Source of the DNA: Carallia brachiata
Taxonomy: Eukaryota; Streptophyta; Magnoliopsida; Malpighiales; Rhizophoraceae
NCBI GenBank assembly: GCA_021464245.1
Contig: JADCRB010000037.1
Span: 5,543,858-5,607,857 of the forward strand
DNA length: 64,000 bases
Direction of reading: 5' to 3'
Numbering within the stretch: position 1 is the stretch's first letter; every line of letters starts with the position of its first letter. The notes under the pieces are model-generated. The model saw nothing but the letters and a program-made list of their open reading frames with translations, made no database searches and was not told where the DNA came from. The position numbers and the translations under genes are program-made. Positions 36,401 to 48,535 of the stretch are shown in pieces.

Positions 36401-39330
36401 TCATAGTTGTGTCCTTGTAAGACATCTCCACTGCCTTGTGCGCGGGCCTTCGTCCAAAAGCATTAGCAAGCCGGCATTGCTTGCTGCAAGCCCATACATG
36501 TACCTGCCATCACAGAACCAGATGAAGTTAAAACAACAGCGGCCAATCTGACAAAAGGAACCACATTTGCAACAAAAATCTTCACCCTCATCTACAGAGT
36601 AATCAAATACCACGCAACAGAAAAAATTCAGTAAATCCATAGATTTATCTTTGTTAAGAATCTGTGCACGTGAACGTCTTTGGGGGCATGAGTGTGGATG
36701 GTGCATAGTTTCCAAGTATGGCATTTGTTCTTCTTCTGCATATTCACCTCTTTCATACTCTGTCTCCCTTTATCAATCACAGAAACACATACACGCATAC
36801 GGACACGTGTGCAATTTTGTATCAGTTTCCTACTGCCAAATGCAGGCCTTGTTCCCTTAAATTTGAAGAAAACTACATATGAACAACTCTAAAGCTTCTT
36901 TTTCTCCTTTGACTCCATTCAGTAATCATGTCTATTAATGGAGCAGTTCTGCTTCTAATGTAGCACGCATGAGGGCATGTATAGATATGTACAGAAATCT
37001 ACTTACTTGCTTCGTCGAGCTTTCTTTCTCCAGAATGTGAAGGATGTCACCCACTGAACACAAAACAGAAGTGAAAATTAAACTTCCAAGACATCAATTC
37101 GTGCTGACCAAAAGGTGAGACAAAATATCTGCAATCTTCAACTTTAATATGTATTTTCAAATGAAAAACCCAGGAATGGAATAATTTTTAATTGACAACT
37201 CAAGTTAAAAATATCAAAGATCTTGACAAGAATACCAATACCAAAAGATGACGAGAAAATAAGTGACACCAGAAGAATATCATCACTGCCATGCCACCGC
37301 TAAGCAAGAATGCAAAACAGCTGTGGGATTCATTGGACATATATAACAGACAAAACATTCTGGACCAATAAAAATTATAGCTGCACTATAGCAGCCAAGA
37401 CAAAAAGGTATATGCATGGTCAGATTTCAAGAATTTGAACTTCAGAAAATCAGGAAGTACAGCTGGCGCAAGATACTTTGATGTTTGAAGAAAGCCGCAG
37501 ATCTTGAAAGGTAATGATGCTTAAAGCATTGTCAAATTCCAGTATGCAGTTTTCTATTCACTAGTTCCTATAAGAAAAACTCGTGGAGTCAAAATGTACT
37601 AAACACTAGGCAATGCTCTGCAGCATATGAGCAAACAGAGGAGGTTAATTAAAAAAGGGAGCTAGAGTGAAGAGTTGTCTGAAATTCATCAAGTGTCAGC
37701 AAAAGTAAAGCTAGTAAATAGAAACTGAAAGCGCTGGTGACTAGCAAATAATCCGGAAAAGGGATGCTTTCAAAGAATCTTATCAGGCATACTCATAATT
37801 AAGCAACATAAGTCTCTCTCTTTGCAAGGAATTTCAACTAATGAAAACTGTCTAATGCATAACAGCTTGATAAAAAGAATGTAGATCTACCTTAAAAATT
37901 GACCAGAAGGAAAAGCTTCCAAGAATAGGTTTCTTCACAGGCATTGGTCTTTCTGGTGAGACCTCCTTGCACAAATGCTGAGCAATTTCTTTCAACAAGA
38001 CTAACTGTGCTTTATCAGTCCGCATTGAAATAATTGCCTGCCTCATAGATTCCCTGTCAGCCTCTAGTGCCTGAAGCCTCATGTAAAGCTTTTGGATGTC
38101 AGGATCATTAACATCAGGTTGACTAAAAGTATATCTAGGAGTGGAGGCATAATCTTCACACATTCCTGTTCCAGCTTTTGTTTCCATAACACCAGTATGT
38201 GAGGCCCCATTATGGACAGAATCAATGGTGTAAACTCTGTCGCTTGTGTCATCTCCAAATTCTGATGCATTACCCATGTTGCTCAGGTTCAAGTTTTCCT
38301 CTCTTTGTTGAACACAATCAGCTTTCCTAAAGCTATTTTCATACTTGAATCTAGGGGATTCACTGGCAAAATCTGGAGCCCCTTCTCTAGACATACCAGC
38401 GAGAGAACTTGAACTATCAGTGGAAAATCTCCTCCCATGCACTGGCCGTCTAGGAGAATAGCCAACTATAATCTTTTCTAGTGTATTCTTTGTGCCTGAA
38501 AATTCCCCATCTAGTTGGCTGCCACTAGGACTTTTCTCCATTTGATAGATCCTGTACTCCAGATTCTTCAAATGGTCTCGACCGCGAGGAGTCTCCCCAA
38601 ATGCATACTTCTCAACATCAACACTGTCATCATCGCCCTCTAAAGGAGCAGGGTTTTCATTTATATTGCACTTCAGAGGTGGGTAATTATATGCTGGAAA
38701 TTCAATGGGAGAATCCAAGTTCTCGGACATGCTTGGATTATGGCTGAACCCAATCCTTTCAACCCTCTCACCGTCACCCCCACCCTCTATCTCTGCCTCT
38801 GTAAGCCCATAACTCAGCATTCGATGCTTATAAGCCTGCACCTCACAAGTAAGTGCTTGAATAGCCTGCTCTCTTTTATACAACACATCTTCCAAGACCA
38901 GAATCTCCTGTTGGTCATGCGCCATCTTCTCCTCAGCAAAACGCTTGAATTGTCTTGCCTCCATTTGGATCTCAGCCTTCTCTCTCTGCAACCTTAATAT
39001 CATTGACATGGCCTCATTTGCAGCCGAGGAAGAGGCATTCCTCTCCTCTTCCAACTCGCTATACAAATCCTGTATTGACAGCTGTTGGCTGCTAACCATC
39101 TCGCGCAGAGCAACACATTCGTTCTCAACCTCCACCCGTGGGTTTGCCAAGAGATCGAACCCAGGTATAAAGAACCGATTGCCTTCCTCAAACTCATCAT
39201 ATTTTCGTTTCACAGACCGAAGCCAAGTCCCCGAGGACGAACGAATTGCCAAAGAACAGCTACACCCACAATTACAACATTTAACCCTCGAAGGCAAATT
39301 CACCGAAGGCGCAAGTACTTCCAATTCCAT
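36401..39330 (-). CDS. MYOB7: GTD-binding (DUF593) myosin-binding protein, MyoB7-like
   Basis: A plant myosin XI adaptor: the GTD-binding coiled coil binds the globular tail domain of class XI myosins and links them to vesicles for organelle movement and streaming. Coding exons 37891-39330, 37007-37053 and 36401-36503 join in phase to 529 residues. The N-terminus has a Cys cluster (CCNCGCSC, residues 18-25). The GTD-binding coiled coil spans about 70-170, from NECVALREMVSSQQ to ILVLEDVLYKREQAIQALTCEVQAYKHRM. A Ser/Gly-rich linker follows, then a second coiled coil (about 415-460, LQALEADRESMRQAI). The C-terminus is FWSIFKWVTSFTFWRKKARR plus a short tail. No classic N-terminal membrane anchor is seen, unlike MyoB1-4. 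The 5'UTR looks spliced, with a donor near 39600. The MyoB7 label rests on synteny with At5g06560. Confidence 0.88.
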
Positions 39331-40091
39331 AAATCAATTAAAACATTCAAACCTAACAAACTTGAATGTCACACCACAAGAGCCAATTAGCTCGCAAACG
39401 CGCCCTCCCTCTCGCTCCCTCTTCGTCCCGACCCGTCCCCTCCCCCCCCCCCTCTCTCTCTCTGTTATTCTCCTAGATTTCAATTACCAAACGAAAATTT
39501 AAAGATTGAACAAAAGATCAAAAACAACAAAAAAAAAAAATCACATTTATTTGTATTGAATGAAATTCCAGATTAATATAACAAAATGGGCCAAGAGATA
39601 CCTCAGGCTTCTAAAAACCTTGAGCTGAAGAGAGAGGTGGATTTTGGATGCCAAATTTTCCCGGGAAAATCCAAATTTCGTGAGAAACAAAGAGAAATTC
39701 AACAAGCTGCACACAATGGAGAGCCTCTTGAAACATTCCCCCAACTTTCCCGGAAAACAAAACTGGCCAAAAAAAACAAAAAAACAGAAATGGCTTTTGG
39801 AGGGAAAGTAAATCCGCGGGGAGAGGGAGAGAAAGACGATCTGGAAACCCTAAAATGTTTTTTGTTTTTTGTTTTTTTTTAATTTTTTACGGATTTCGAA
39901 GTCTGTTATTTTTTCTGTTGTTTTTATTCGTCTCGATTGTTCTGTAGGCGAAAACACTGAAGGGAGAGAGAGATAATGACGTGCTTTTTTTTTTTTTGCC
40001 TTTTTTTTTAAAATTTATGAAATATAAGAATAAAGTGCATTATTACCTTTATTATGGGGAGCAAAATGAGATAAGAATGGACGAATGAGAT
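39331..40091. promoter_or_regulatory. Leader and promoter region of the GTD-binding gene
   Basis: 39431-39462 is a C/CT tract in the likely 5'UTR. CCTGAG before GTATCT (about 39600, minus strand) is a plausible leader donor. 39600-39960 is purine-rich and probably the first untranslated exon. No clear TATA box. Confidence 0.4.
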
Positions 40092-40094
40092 TTA

Positions 40095-40828
40095 GGCTCT
40101 GTTGGAATTAATTGTTAAATATTATTGTTACTAGTTATTATTATTGATTGTTAATTACTGATTTTTACTTGCTGTTGCTGATTACTGATAAAATTAATAA
40201 AATATTTGATTAATTTTATATTTACTGTTACTGTTGAATAATAAAATATTTAATTTAGACATATAATTTGTGTAAATATATCATATTAAAAATTTTATTT
40301 TTATATTTTTATATTTTATATTTTAGAATAATATTTTATAAATAATATTGAGAATTATTTTACTTAATTTTTAATTTTTTTAAAAAAATATTCATTTATA
40401 TTAAATGATAAAAATTATTATATTTGAGATTTTTTTTTATAAATGTCAATATTAAAGAAAATTGAATTGAAAAAAATATTATTTAAGAATACTTAAAAAA
40501 AATTATTGAAGTTATATAAATACTAATAAAATAAATTAATATATCTAATTCATATGTCAAGTAAAACAAATAATAGTAAAATCATATAAATATTCTTTAA
40601 AGTTAATTTAGTTCATATAAATTATTATTAATATTAAAAAGTGAAAAGTAATCTAAAAAGTAATAAAAAGTAGTTCAGAACTACTTTTCAATCAACTGCT
40701 GTTAGGAAGTCAAATAAGAAAATAAACAAAATCAAACAGTAATACTAAAAAATTTACCAAACGTCTATTTTCTTACTTTTAAAAAATGAAACGTAAATAC
40801 CCCTTAAAAAACTAATCCAAACACCCCC
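40095..40828 (-). mobile_element. Harbinger/Tourist-like MITE, copy 3
   Basis: Starts GGCTCTGTTGGAATTA after TTA (40092-40094) and ends CTAATCCAAACACCCCC before TCA (40829-40831), a one-base-decayed TTA target duplication. The interior aligns with copies 2 and 4. No coding capacity. Confidence 0.72.
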
Positions 40829-40831
40829 TCA

Positions 40832-41389
40832 GATGAAAGGTGGTTGGAACTGAAGAATTTGACAACTAATTTCACTAAAATTAATAATATATTTCTCTGT
40901 ATTTCTTTTGTTGCAATATTTATCTTTATTGTTATTTATTTCTTTTTTGGGCCGCAATAGGCCATAGGGAAACGATCATTTGTGAGTCACAATAGTGGGG
41001 TCTATGTTTAAAATATAATAAAAAATTAATTTTTTAAAAGTTAATTATAAATTTATTTAATTTTTTAAAAATAAATTATAAATATATTTAATATTATTTT
41101 AAACTTTGAACATATAAATATTATTTAAATTTTGATTTAAAAAGAATTAAATAAAAAATTTCAGCTTGAGACTTTTGTGGCTCCACTATGGTTAGAAGGC
41201 TCTAGCTCTGAGTTGTTTTCAGTTAGATCATCCTTTTTCCTAAATCATTACCATCATTTTCTGGCACGATGAGGTAATATGGATAATAAATATTTGAGAA
41301 TATTCAATTTTTTTCCCTATTTCCTTAATCCTGCATGCTCCATCGCCATTATAAAATTACTAAAAGAATTTTCAAAATTCTTAACTGCC
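40832..41389. other. Spacer between two MITEs
   Basis: AT-rich, no gene. Direct neighbours on both sides are copies of the same MITE family. Confidence 0.4.
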
Positions 41390-41392
41390 TTA

Positions 41393-42138
41393 GGATTGTT
41401 TGATTTATCTGTTTAATATTACTGTTATCGGTTGTTGCTGCTGATTATTACTCCTAATTGCTGCTTGCTGATTACTGTTACTTATTACTGATTGTTAAAA
41501 AAACTAATAAAATTTTTAGTTAACTTTGTATTTACTGTTACTGTTGAATAATTAAATGATTAATTTGGACCTTTTATTTAAATTAATGTATTATATTAAC
41601 AAAATTATCTCCATATTTTATAATTTTTATTTTTAGAATAAATATTTTATAAATAATATTGAGAAATTTTTCACTTAATTTTTATTTTTTAAAAAAAATA
41701 TTAATATTTACTAGATAAAAAAATAATATTTGAAATATTTTTAAAGCATCAATATTAATAAAAAAAATTGAATTAAAATAATATTTAAGAATTTTTGAAA
41801 AATGAAAGCATTTCATTTATATAAATATTGATGAAATTGAATAACAACTAATAAACCATATTCAAGTAGTAAGTGAAAAAATAATGAACTTGTATAAATA
41901 TTTTTTAATGATATTTTAGTCTATATAAATTATTATTAATATTAAAAATTGAAAAGTAATCTAAAAAATAATAAAAGGTAACATCGAGTTACTTTTTAAT
42001 TAGCTGTTTTTAGAATGTTATATAAGGAAATAAGTAGAATTAAACAGTAACTCAAAAAAATTAACCAAACACTCATTTCCCTATTTTTTAAAAATAAAAT
42101 GCAAATATACTCTACTTAAAACTAACCCAAACACCCTT
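41393..42138 (-). mobile_element. Harbinger/Tourist-like MITE, copy 4
   Basis: Starts GGATTGTTTGATTTATC after TTA (41390-41392) and ends AACCCAAACACCCTT before TTA. The interior has the TGCTGATTATTACT and TTACTGTTACTGTTGAATAA blocks shared with copies 2 and 3. Confidence 0.7.
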
Positions 42139-42264
42139 TTAATTTTCCCATTTAATTTGATACATCTCTCTCTTCTTTGTTTGGTCCTTAGTATTATAAG
42201 AAAGGACTATAAAAGATGTGTTTTTTTTTTATTTTTTTTATAAAAGAGCTAATTTCTTTTTTTT

Positions 42265-42640
42265 TTAACAAATAAACAAATTCATTACAAGTGTGTCAGT
42301 CATCAGATCTGTAAGTAGAGAACAGAATAATTCTTATTTTTGGGTGCCTCCTTCAACAACTCCCAAATGAGACAAACCCACCATTTGAACATCAACAGAG
42401 CTGAGTATGAATCTGCCACTAAAAAAACAGCGATTACTAAGTCGAATTTTTACATCACACTTTAACACTTTTTTCACAAAATGCAGATACCTAGCATTTG
42501 CTAGTGAGAGCACACACGAAAAAAATCAAACTCAAATCAAAAGTACAAAAATATTTCGACTTATTATTAAATTATCACTTAAAGTGATTAAACCTGTGTT
42601 TAGTATTTACAATATTCACCTAAAATTAACACGTTTTCAA
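42265..42640 (-). repeat. SINE-like dispersed repeat, copy 2
   Basis: AAATTCATTACAAGTGTGTC start, CAGCGATTACTAAGT middle, and CAAACTCAAATCAAAAGTAC towards the end, collinear with copies 1 and 6. A 80-codon open frame inside (42407-42649) is part of the repeat, not a gene. Confidence 0.5.
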
Positions 42641-42649
42641 ATTGAATAA

Positions 42650-43430
42650 TTGGTAGTGATGTGATATCCAGTTGGCGCCTTGGTCAAAGTTTAGTTGTCC
42701 AAAACATGCGAAGATTATTTTGGTATCTTTGCACTTTAATATCCACCGCTTTATTATGATTTTAAATTTTTAGATTTTTAGTTATGTAATCCATCACCAC
42801 TTGATTTTTTTTGGATTATTTTACGTAAAAAAAATTTCGAGAAGGATTTTATAGATTGAGATATAGAGAAACTCAAATGAATTCTTAATTTTATACGTAA
42901 AATAACTGAGGAAAAGTCAAAAAAATTGAGCTTTAATTGATATTATTATTTTAACAAAAAACTTATTTTTAAGGATCATGGTGGTCAAAAGCATTGTTGC
43001 TACAGGCTAGCTCGAGATGTATTTACTATATATATATATATATACACATATAGGTATTATTGCACGAGATTGCCTAAAAAAAGGCACAAATATAACTAGA
43101 TTTTGTGAAGACCAGTGGATAAAACCGTCCAAAATCCAAATAAATCTTCGAGGAGATTGGTCTCCCTTCAATTCTTGTGAAGACCAGGGGGCGCAGGTTT
43201 GCGGCTGGGTCGTGATGTAAGTGTAATGAAGCGCAACAAAATCTTCGAGGAGATTGGTCTCCCTTCAATTCTTGTGATCTCAAATAATGTCGTAAAAGTT
43301 TAAATTTAAATTATAATAAAATAATTTTATAATATTTAATAATTTATTTTTTTATTTTTAATAAATGAATTCTTATCAATTTATTATGATTTTATTATTA
43401 TATAAATATTATTGCATAATATTTCATTTT
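42650..43430. other. Intergenic DNA with a short direct repeat
   Basis: A (TA)n run at 43027-43043. A 39-bp unit containing ATCTTCGAGGAGATTGGTCT occurs at 43142-43180 and again at 43239-43277. No gene. Confidence 0.45.
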
Positions 43431-43431
43431 T

Positions 43432-43560
43432 TAATAAAAAAAGATTCATTGCAGGTATATCGATTATCGAATTTATGGCTTGAGGCCGGAATAACTTCCG
43501 TTCGAAATTGCCTACTACCCTCAAAGAGACTCAACCTCCATTCGAGTACCAGTAAAATCG
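43432..43560 (-). repeat. SINE-like dispersed repeat, copy 3 (truncated)
   Basis: Only the tail half (on the plus strand: A-rich, GATTCATTGCAGGTATATCG, then AATAACTTCCG) is present. It stops in AT-rich DNA. Confidence 0.4.
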
Positions 43561-43639
43561 GACGCGGTTCTTTATTTTTTTGAACAACACATAATATTTT
43601 ATTTTATGAATTAAAGTAAGTTTGATGGATAGATATGTC

Positions 43640-44600
43640 AAATGGTTGTGCCATACCTAGTACAGTCCAATTTTTTTAAAAGTCACTTATTTCATACTGT
43701 GCCTTCGGTACAATCCATTTGTCTTTCGTATCAAGTCGTGTCGTATTTAAAAATTTAGATAATAAACCTGACACTGCTCATATGCTCAAGCACTATGAGC
43801 TCGTGTCGTGTCGTGTTGTCCTTGGACTGGTCACCGTACCATGTCTAAACCACTCACCGTACTGTAATTGAGTCGCTCATCTTATCGTATCTAAGTTATT
43901 GATTGTGCCTAAACTATAATGTACTGAGGTGATTGATCATATTTAAATCAAGTTGTATCTATGTCATTTATAGTTCTTAAATAGTGTCATGCATCTTTTT
44001 ATGAATAAATAAATATAAAATTTAAGTGAAAGATAAAAAAATATTACTTTTTATTATTATATATTCAAACTCAAGATTTAAAATAATTAATTATAAAATT
44101 GAAAAATTAAATTTTAATTAAAAAAATAAAAATAAAATATTATATTACATATAATTTTTTTTAAAATTTAAATAAGTATATTATATAAATATTATCTCTA
44201 ACTTTTGTAATTCATAATTTAATAAATAAATAAATAAATAATTTTTATGAAATGGTGATGTATTATATTCTGTTAAATAAAAATTAAAAATAAAAAAATA
44301 TATAAACTATTACATTTAACTTGGTGGAGGAAATTGATACTTTTGTTCTTTTAAATCATTGTTTAAGACTTATGGCTTATACTGAGTCTATTCATGGGTT
44401 GTGTTTGACTGTGTTTGGGCCGGAGCTCGGGCCGTGCTTAAATTCAAGCCATGTCTGAGCTTGGGTCCATCATGAGTTATGCCTAATCTGATCCATAGAC
44501 CGAAAAATATAAACTTAATTCAAATTTTAACATTAATTGTGCTTAACTTGAACTCGATATTATACAATACTGACTATATCTAACACAATCCATACCGAAT
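43640..44600. repeat. Decayed repeat rich in TCGTGTCGTG and GGCCC motifs
   Basis: 43680-43870 has TCGTGTCGTGTCGTG motifs. 44400-44480 has GGGCCGGAGCTCGGGCC. An AT-rich centre separates them. A second, diverged member is at 49390-50260. The layout resembles non-autonomous hAT elements with GC-rich subterminal repeats, but no clear ends were found. Confidence 0.4.
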
Positions 44601-44904
44601 TTGACCAGGCCGACTTATGGGCTGTCTGATCCCATTGATATGTCTTTTGGTGGACAGCTGTATTTATGTAAGGGACTATATATGTATATATTGTTTTTGG
44701 GAGGCGCTATTTACACGGCAAAAAAAGTTTCGTACACGCAAGAGAAGAAGTTATGTAAAATTCTACTTCTCCTCTTTATTTTGCGTGCATGGAGCTTTTC
44801 CGACGTGCAAATATCAATTCCCATTGTTTTTTTGGGCAGCGAATACACCGGCACGCGAAGATGACGCAGAGTCCAGAGAATCAATTCCTCTTGGCAGCGG
44901 ACCA

Positions 44905-45556
44905 GAACCAAGGTTCTCAGAACCGAACTGGTCATTGAACCGGAAAGTTGAGAGGTTTAAGGTTCAACCGATTCGACCGGTAAAACCGCGGTTCAACCGG
45001 TAAAACCGGTATTTAATATTAAATATATAAAAATTAAATTTTTATATATCTTATATAATTATATAAAATATTATATTATATAAGAATGATAATAAATATT
45101 TAAAATAAAGTGTATTTTAAGAATTATATTAATATTTACATACATTAAGGATATTATAATTAGTATATTTAACAAAATATAATTTATAAAAATTAATTAA
45201 AAAAATAATATTTATAAATAGTGATTAAATATTAATTTTTAAATTTTAAAGATTAAATTGAAAATTTTAATCAATTGAGGACTAAATTAAAATTTTTAGT
45301 TAAAATTAGAGTCTTAATTATAATTTAGATAAAATTTTGGATCAAATTATAATTTAAAATTTTTTTGTTTAAATTGAACCGGTTCAACCGGTCCGATTTT
45401 TTACCGATTTTCTTGATTTTTGACCGATTTTTTCAGTTTTTGACCGAATTTTTTCGGTTCGGTCCGAATTTCATTTTTAAACTTGAACTGGATCGGATCT
45501 AAAACCGGTTCCCGATTTTTTCGGTTGAATCGGCCCAGCCGGTCTGGCTCTTAATT
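44905..45556. mobile_element. MITE-like element with CCGGTT-rich inverted ends
   Basis: The left part (TCTCAGAACCGAACTGGTC, then ACCGGTAAAACCG repeats) and right part (AACCGGTTCAACCGGT, then GGCCCAGCCGGTCTGGC) are roughly reverse complements around a 350-bp AT-rich core. The target duplication is not clear and superfamily is unassigned. Confidence 0.5.
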
Positions 45557-45760
45557 CATTGGCCAGAACACAATGAATGAAGCAACCCTCCACAGGGAAA
45601 AGCCACGTGTTATAAAATACAACAAGATGACGCCAGCAGTCAAAGGGGGATTTCAGTGATAAGACACGCCGTCGTTTCAAATATGTTTATATTTAACCAA
45701 TGGCGGTTGGGGGCGCTTCGAGCATGGCGGTGACACAGGGACAATTTCGTCAAACTCATT

Positions 45761-45770
45761 TCCAACGGCT
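45761..45770 (+). promoter_or_regulatory. MSA element (G2/M, MYB3R site) in the CDC20 promoter or leader
   Basis: TCCAACGGCT is a perfect match to the mitosis-specific activator consensus YCYAACGGYY, 371 bp before the CDC20 ATG and next to the CT tract. MYB3R factors act through such sites to give G2/M expression, as known for plant CDC20. The match is visible; function is inferred. Confidence 0.55.
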
Positions 45771-45810
45771 CTTCTCCAAAATAAAAGCCCCAAGCATTTT
45801 GAAAACAAGC

Positions 45811-45811
<1 letters not shown>

Positions 45812-45841
<30 letters not shown>
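45812..45841 (+). repeat. (CT)n tract in the CDC20 5' leader
   Basis: A CT run in the probable 5'UTR. A T-run (45966-45983) and four GATTT units (46098-46116) follow. TTTTGCAG at 46030-46037 looks like a leader-intron acceptor. Confidence 0.5.
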
Positions 45842-45843
<2 letters not shown>

Positions 45844-46131
45844 ACTCGGAAGAAACAGGGACAAAAGAAAGCGAAAATCTTCTTGATCTTGAAAACGGCA
45901 TCGAAAACAACGCGATAATCAATCGGCTTCGGCTTTCTCTCTTCTGCTTTCTCTGCGTTTGGATTTTTTTTTTTTTTTTTTTTGTTTGATTGGCTGCTTG
46001 CAACTTGATTTCTAAGAGTGGGTTTTGGGTTTTGCAGGAGCGGCTTTCTTGTCCTTTCTTTATTAAAGAGTGAAGATTTGAGGGCGATTTTCTTTGATTT
46101 GATTTGATTTGATTTACTCGCCGCTGGCAAC

Positions 46132-48266
46132 ATGCAATTTCGAAGCCCTCTTCAAGAACGCTTTCTTCAGAGGAAAGCTTCCCGCGAAAACGTAATCAGA
46201 GAGAATCTTTAATCCTTCTTTTCTTGATTTCTGTCGGTTAGTCTTGTCGTCATGAGTTTTAGTTCCTTTTTGGTGAAATGTGCTCATGGATTTAACCTCA
46301 ATTGCGTTTTTTCTGTTTGAATTTTTGTGGGTATTTGATTTACTTTAAGAATTAGGGTTTGTTTTTTTTTTTTTTTTTGCTCTTTGAAATCTTTTGAGTT
46401 TTTAACTTTTTATACTGTGTAATTTGCCTTACGAGTTGCTTTATTGAACTGAAGGGAATGAAAATAAATTATCCTAGATTCTATCTAATTACAATATTCA
46501 AGATTTAGATATTTGATCACCGTATCGTCTAGATCTCAGTCCCTTATGTATCTGAATCTGATGGTTGTTACAAATTGGATTGATTTATTTCTTATGAAGG
46601 TTGTCATGAATTTTTAATGTTCAATTCTTGGATTGGATTCTTTTTTATTAATTTTTGATTCGGTTTTTTCATGCTGTCAACAGTTGGACAGATTTATACC
46701 AAATAGGTCTGCAATGGACATGGATTATGCACGTTATATGCTGACAGAAGGGCGGAAAGGCAAGGAGAATCAGGCTCTTTTGAGTTCTCCGTCGAGAGAG
46801 GCTTACCAAAAGCAGCTGGCAGAGGCTTTCAACATGAATCGCACTCGCATCTTGGCCTTCAAGAACAAGCCGCCCGCCCCTGTGGACCCAATCCCACGAG
46901 AGTGGTTTTCATCATCATCTGTTCATCAGTCCGGAACAGTCAGGTCCCACCGTTACATTCCTCAGGTTTGTGTGTGCTCTTGTCGTAATATATTTGCTTA
47001 ATTGTTCTTGTGACTATGATTTTTTCATTTCTTGTCTAATGAATTTGCCTAATTACTTGGGATTAATTGAATGATCAGAGTTCAGAGAGGACATTGGATG
47101 CACCGGACCTGTTGGATGATTTCTACTTAAATTTGCTAGACTGGGGTTCCAGCAATGTGCTTGCAATTGCTCTTGGAGATAAAGTATATCTCTGGGATGC
47201 TTCTGATGGTTCTACTTCAGAACTCGTCTCTGTTGACAATGAAGATGGTCCCATTACTAGTGTCAGTTGGGCTCCTGATGGTCGCCATATTGCTGTGGGC
47301 TTGAACAATTCTGATGTCCAGTTATGGGACTGCACCGCTTACAGAAAAGTTTGTTTTAGATACTCTTCATTTTTTTTCCTGGTCATTTGTTTTGCTTCTT
47401 TGATGATGCAAAACTAATGTTTATAATTTCTCCTATTCTGACAATTCATGCAGCTTCGGACTCTGAGAGGTGGTCATCGATTGCGAGTAAATTCACTGGC
47501 TTGGAATAATCACATAATTGCGACTGGAGGAATGGATGCCAAAATCATCAACAATGATGTGAGAGTAAGAGAACACATCATTGGAACTTATAGGGGACAC
47601 CACCAGGGAGTCTGTGGACTGAAATGGTCAGCTTCGGGGCAGCAATTAGCAAGTGGAGGGAATGATAATCTTCTTTTCATATGGGACAGGACGTTGGCCT
47701 CTTCAAATTCATCTACACAGTGGCTTCACAGGCTTAATCACACAGCTGCTGTCAAAGCCCTTGATTGGTGTCCTTTCCAGGGCAATCTACTAGCCTCTGG
47801 TGGAGGCGGGACTGACAGGTGCATAAAGTTTTGGAACACACACACTGGCAGCTGCTTGAATTCAGTGGACACTGGCTCGCAAGTTTGTGCTCTTCAATGG
47901 AACAAGCACGAGCGTGAACTGCTAAGTTCTCATGGTTTTACTAAGAATCAGGTCATCTTATGGAAATATCCATCAATGGTGAAAATGGCAGAACTCACTG
48001 GTCATACTTCTAGAGTCCTCTATATGGTTCAGGTACTGAAATTGAAGTAAATTATTTTTTCCTTTTATCTTGTATATTAGAAACTAAAATATTTATTCAT
48101 TTGATGTATGTCGTTGCTTTCTCAGAGCCCGGATGGGTACACAGTGGCATCTGCAGCAGGGGATGAAACATTACGATTCTGGAACGTGTTCAGGACCGGA
48201 GAAGCAACTAAACATACGCCAAAAACAAGCACTGAGCCGTTTGCCCATCTACCACAGATCCGTTGA
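46132..48266 (+). CDS. CDC20: CDC20 / FIZZY, APC/C co-activator
   Basis: Brings substrates such as cyclin B and securin to the anaphase-promoting complex and is held in check by the spindle checkpoint. Coding exons 46132-46191, 46684-46965, 47079-47348, 47454-48032 and 48126-48266 are all in phase; 443 residues. Visible motifs: C-box DRFIPNR (22-28) for APC/C binding, a KEN box (47-49), the MAD2-binding motif RILAF (75-79), seven WD40 repeats (about 115-430, for example [50 protein letters not shown]) and a C-terminal Ile-Arg tail. Plant CDC20.1/20.2 have the same 5-exon layout and size. The reading frame is intact. An MSA element lies upstream, and a striking G-rich tract lies in the likely 3'UTR. 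Confidence 0.95.
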
Positions 48267-48446
48267 ACAGCATGCTGAAAAGGTGTGGTGGCCACTATAT
48301 GAAGAGTTAAACAAGAGTGGAGTCGCTTTGGTTCAAAAGAAAGAAAATGAATAAAAGAGTGGAGTCGCTGCAGTGTAAATTGAGTCATAAATACATCTTG
48401 ATTGCTGGTGTAAATACCAGAAGAGTGCCATCTTGGACATTTTTTT

Positions 48447-48491
48447 GGGGGTGGGGTGGGGGGCCGGGGGTGGGGGGGTGGTGGGGGGGTG
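48447..48491 (+). other. G-run cluster in the CDC20 3' region
   Basis: At least six runs of four or more G separated by T, CC or TGGT, about 180 bp after the stop codon and on the transcript strand. If it is transcribed, the RNA could fold as a G-quadruplex. Confidence 0.55.
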
Positions 48492-48535
48492 AGCACCGAG
48501 CATAGGTTTTTACCCTGCATAATTGTAAATATAAT

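Noticed and set aside
38945..39502. 185-codon plus-strand frame opposite the GTD-binding gene
   Set aside because: It is antisense to the first coding exon and leader of a well-supported gene; no independent evidence of coding.
45677..46133. Long minus-strand frames opposite the CDC20 leader
   Set aside because: They are the complement of the CT tract and T-run in the 5'UTR; composition is repetitive (RERERE-type) with no family resemblance.
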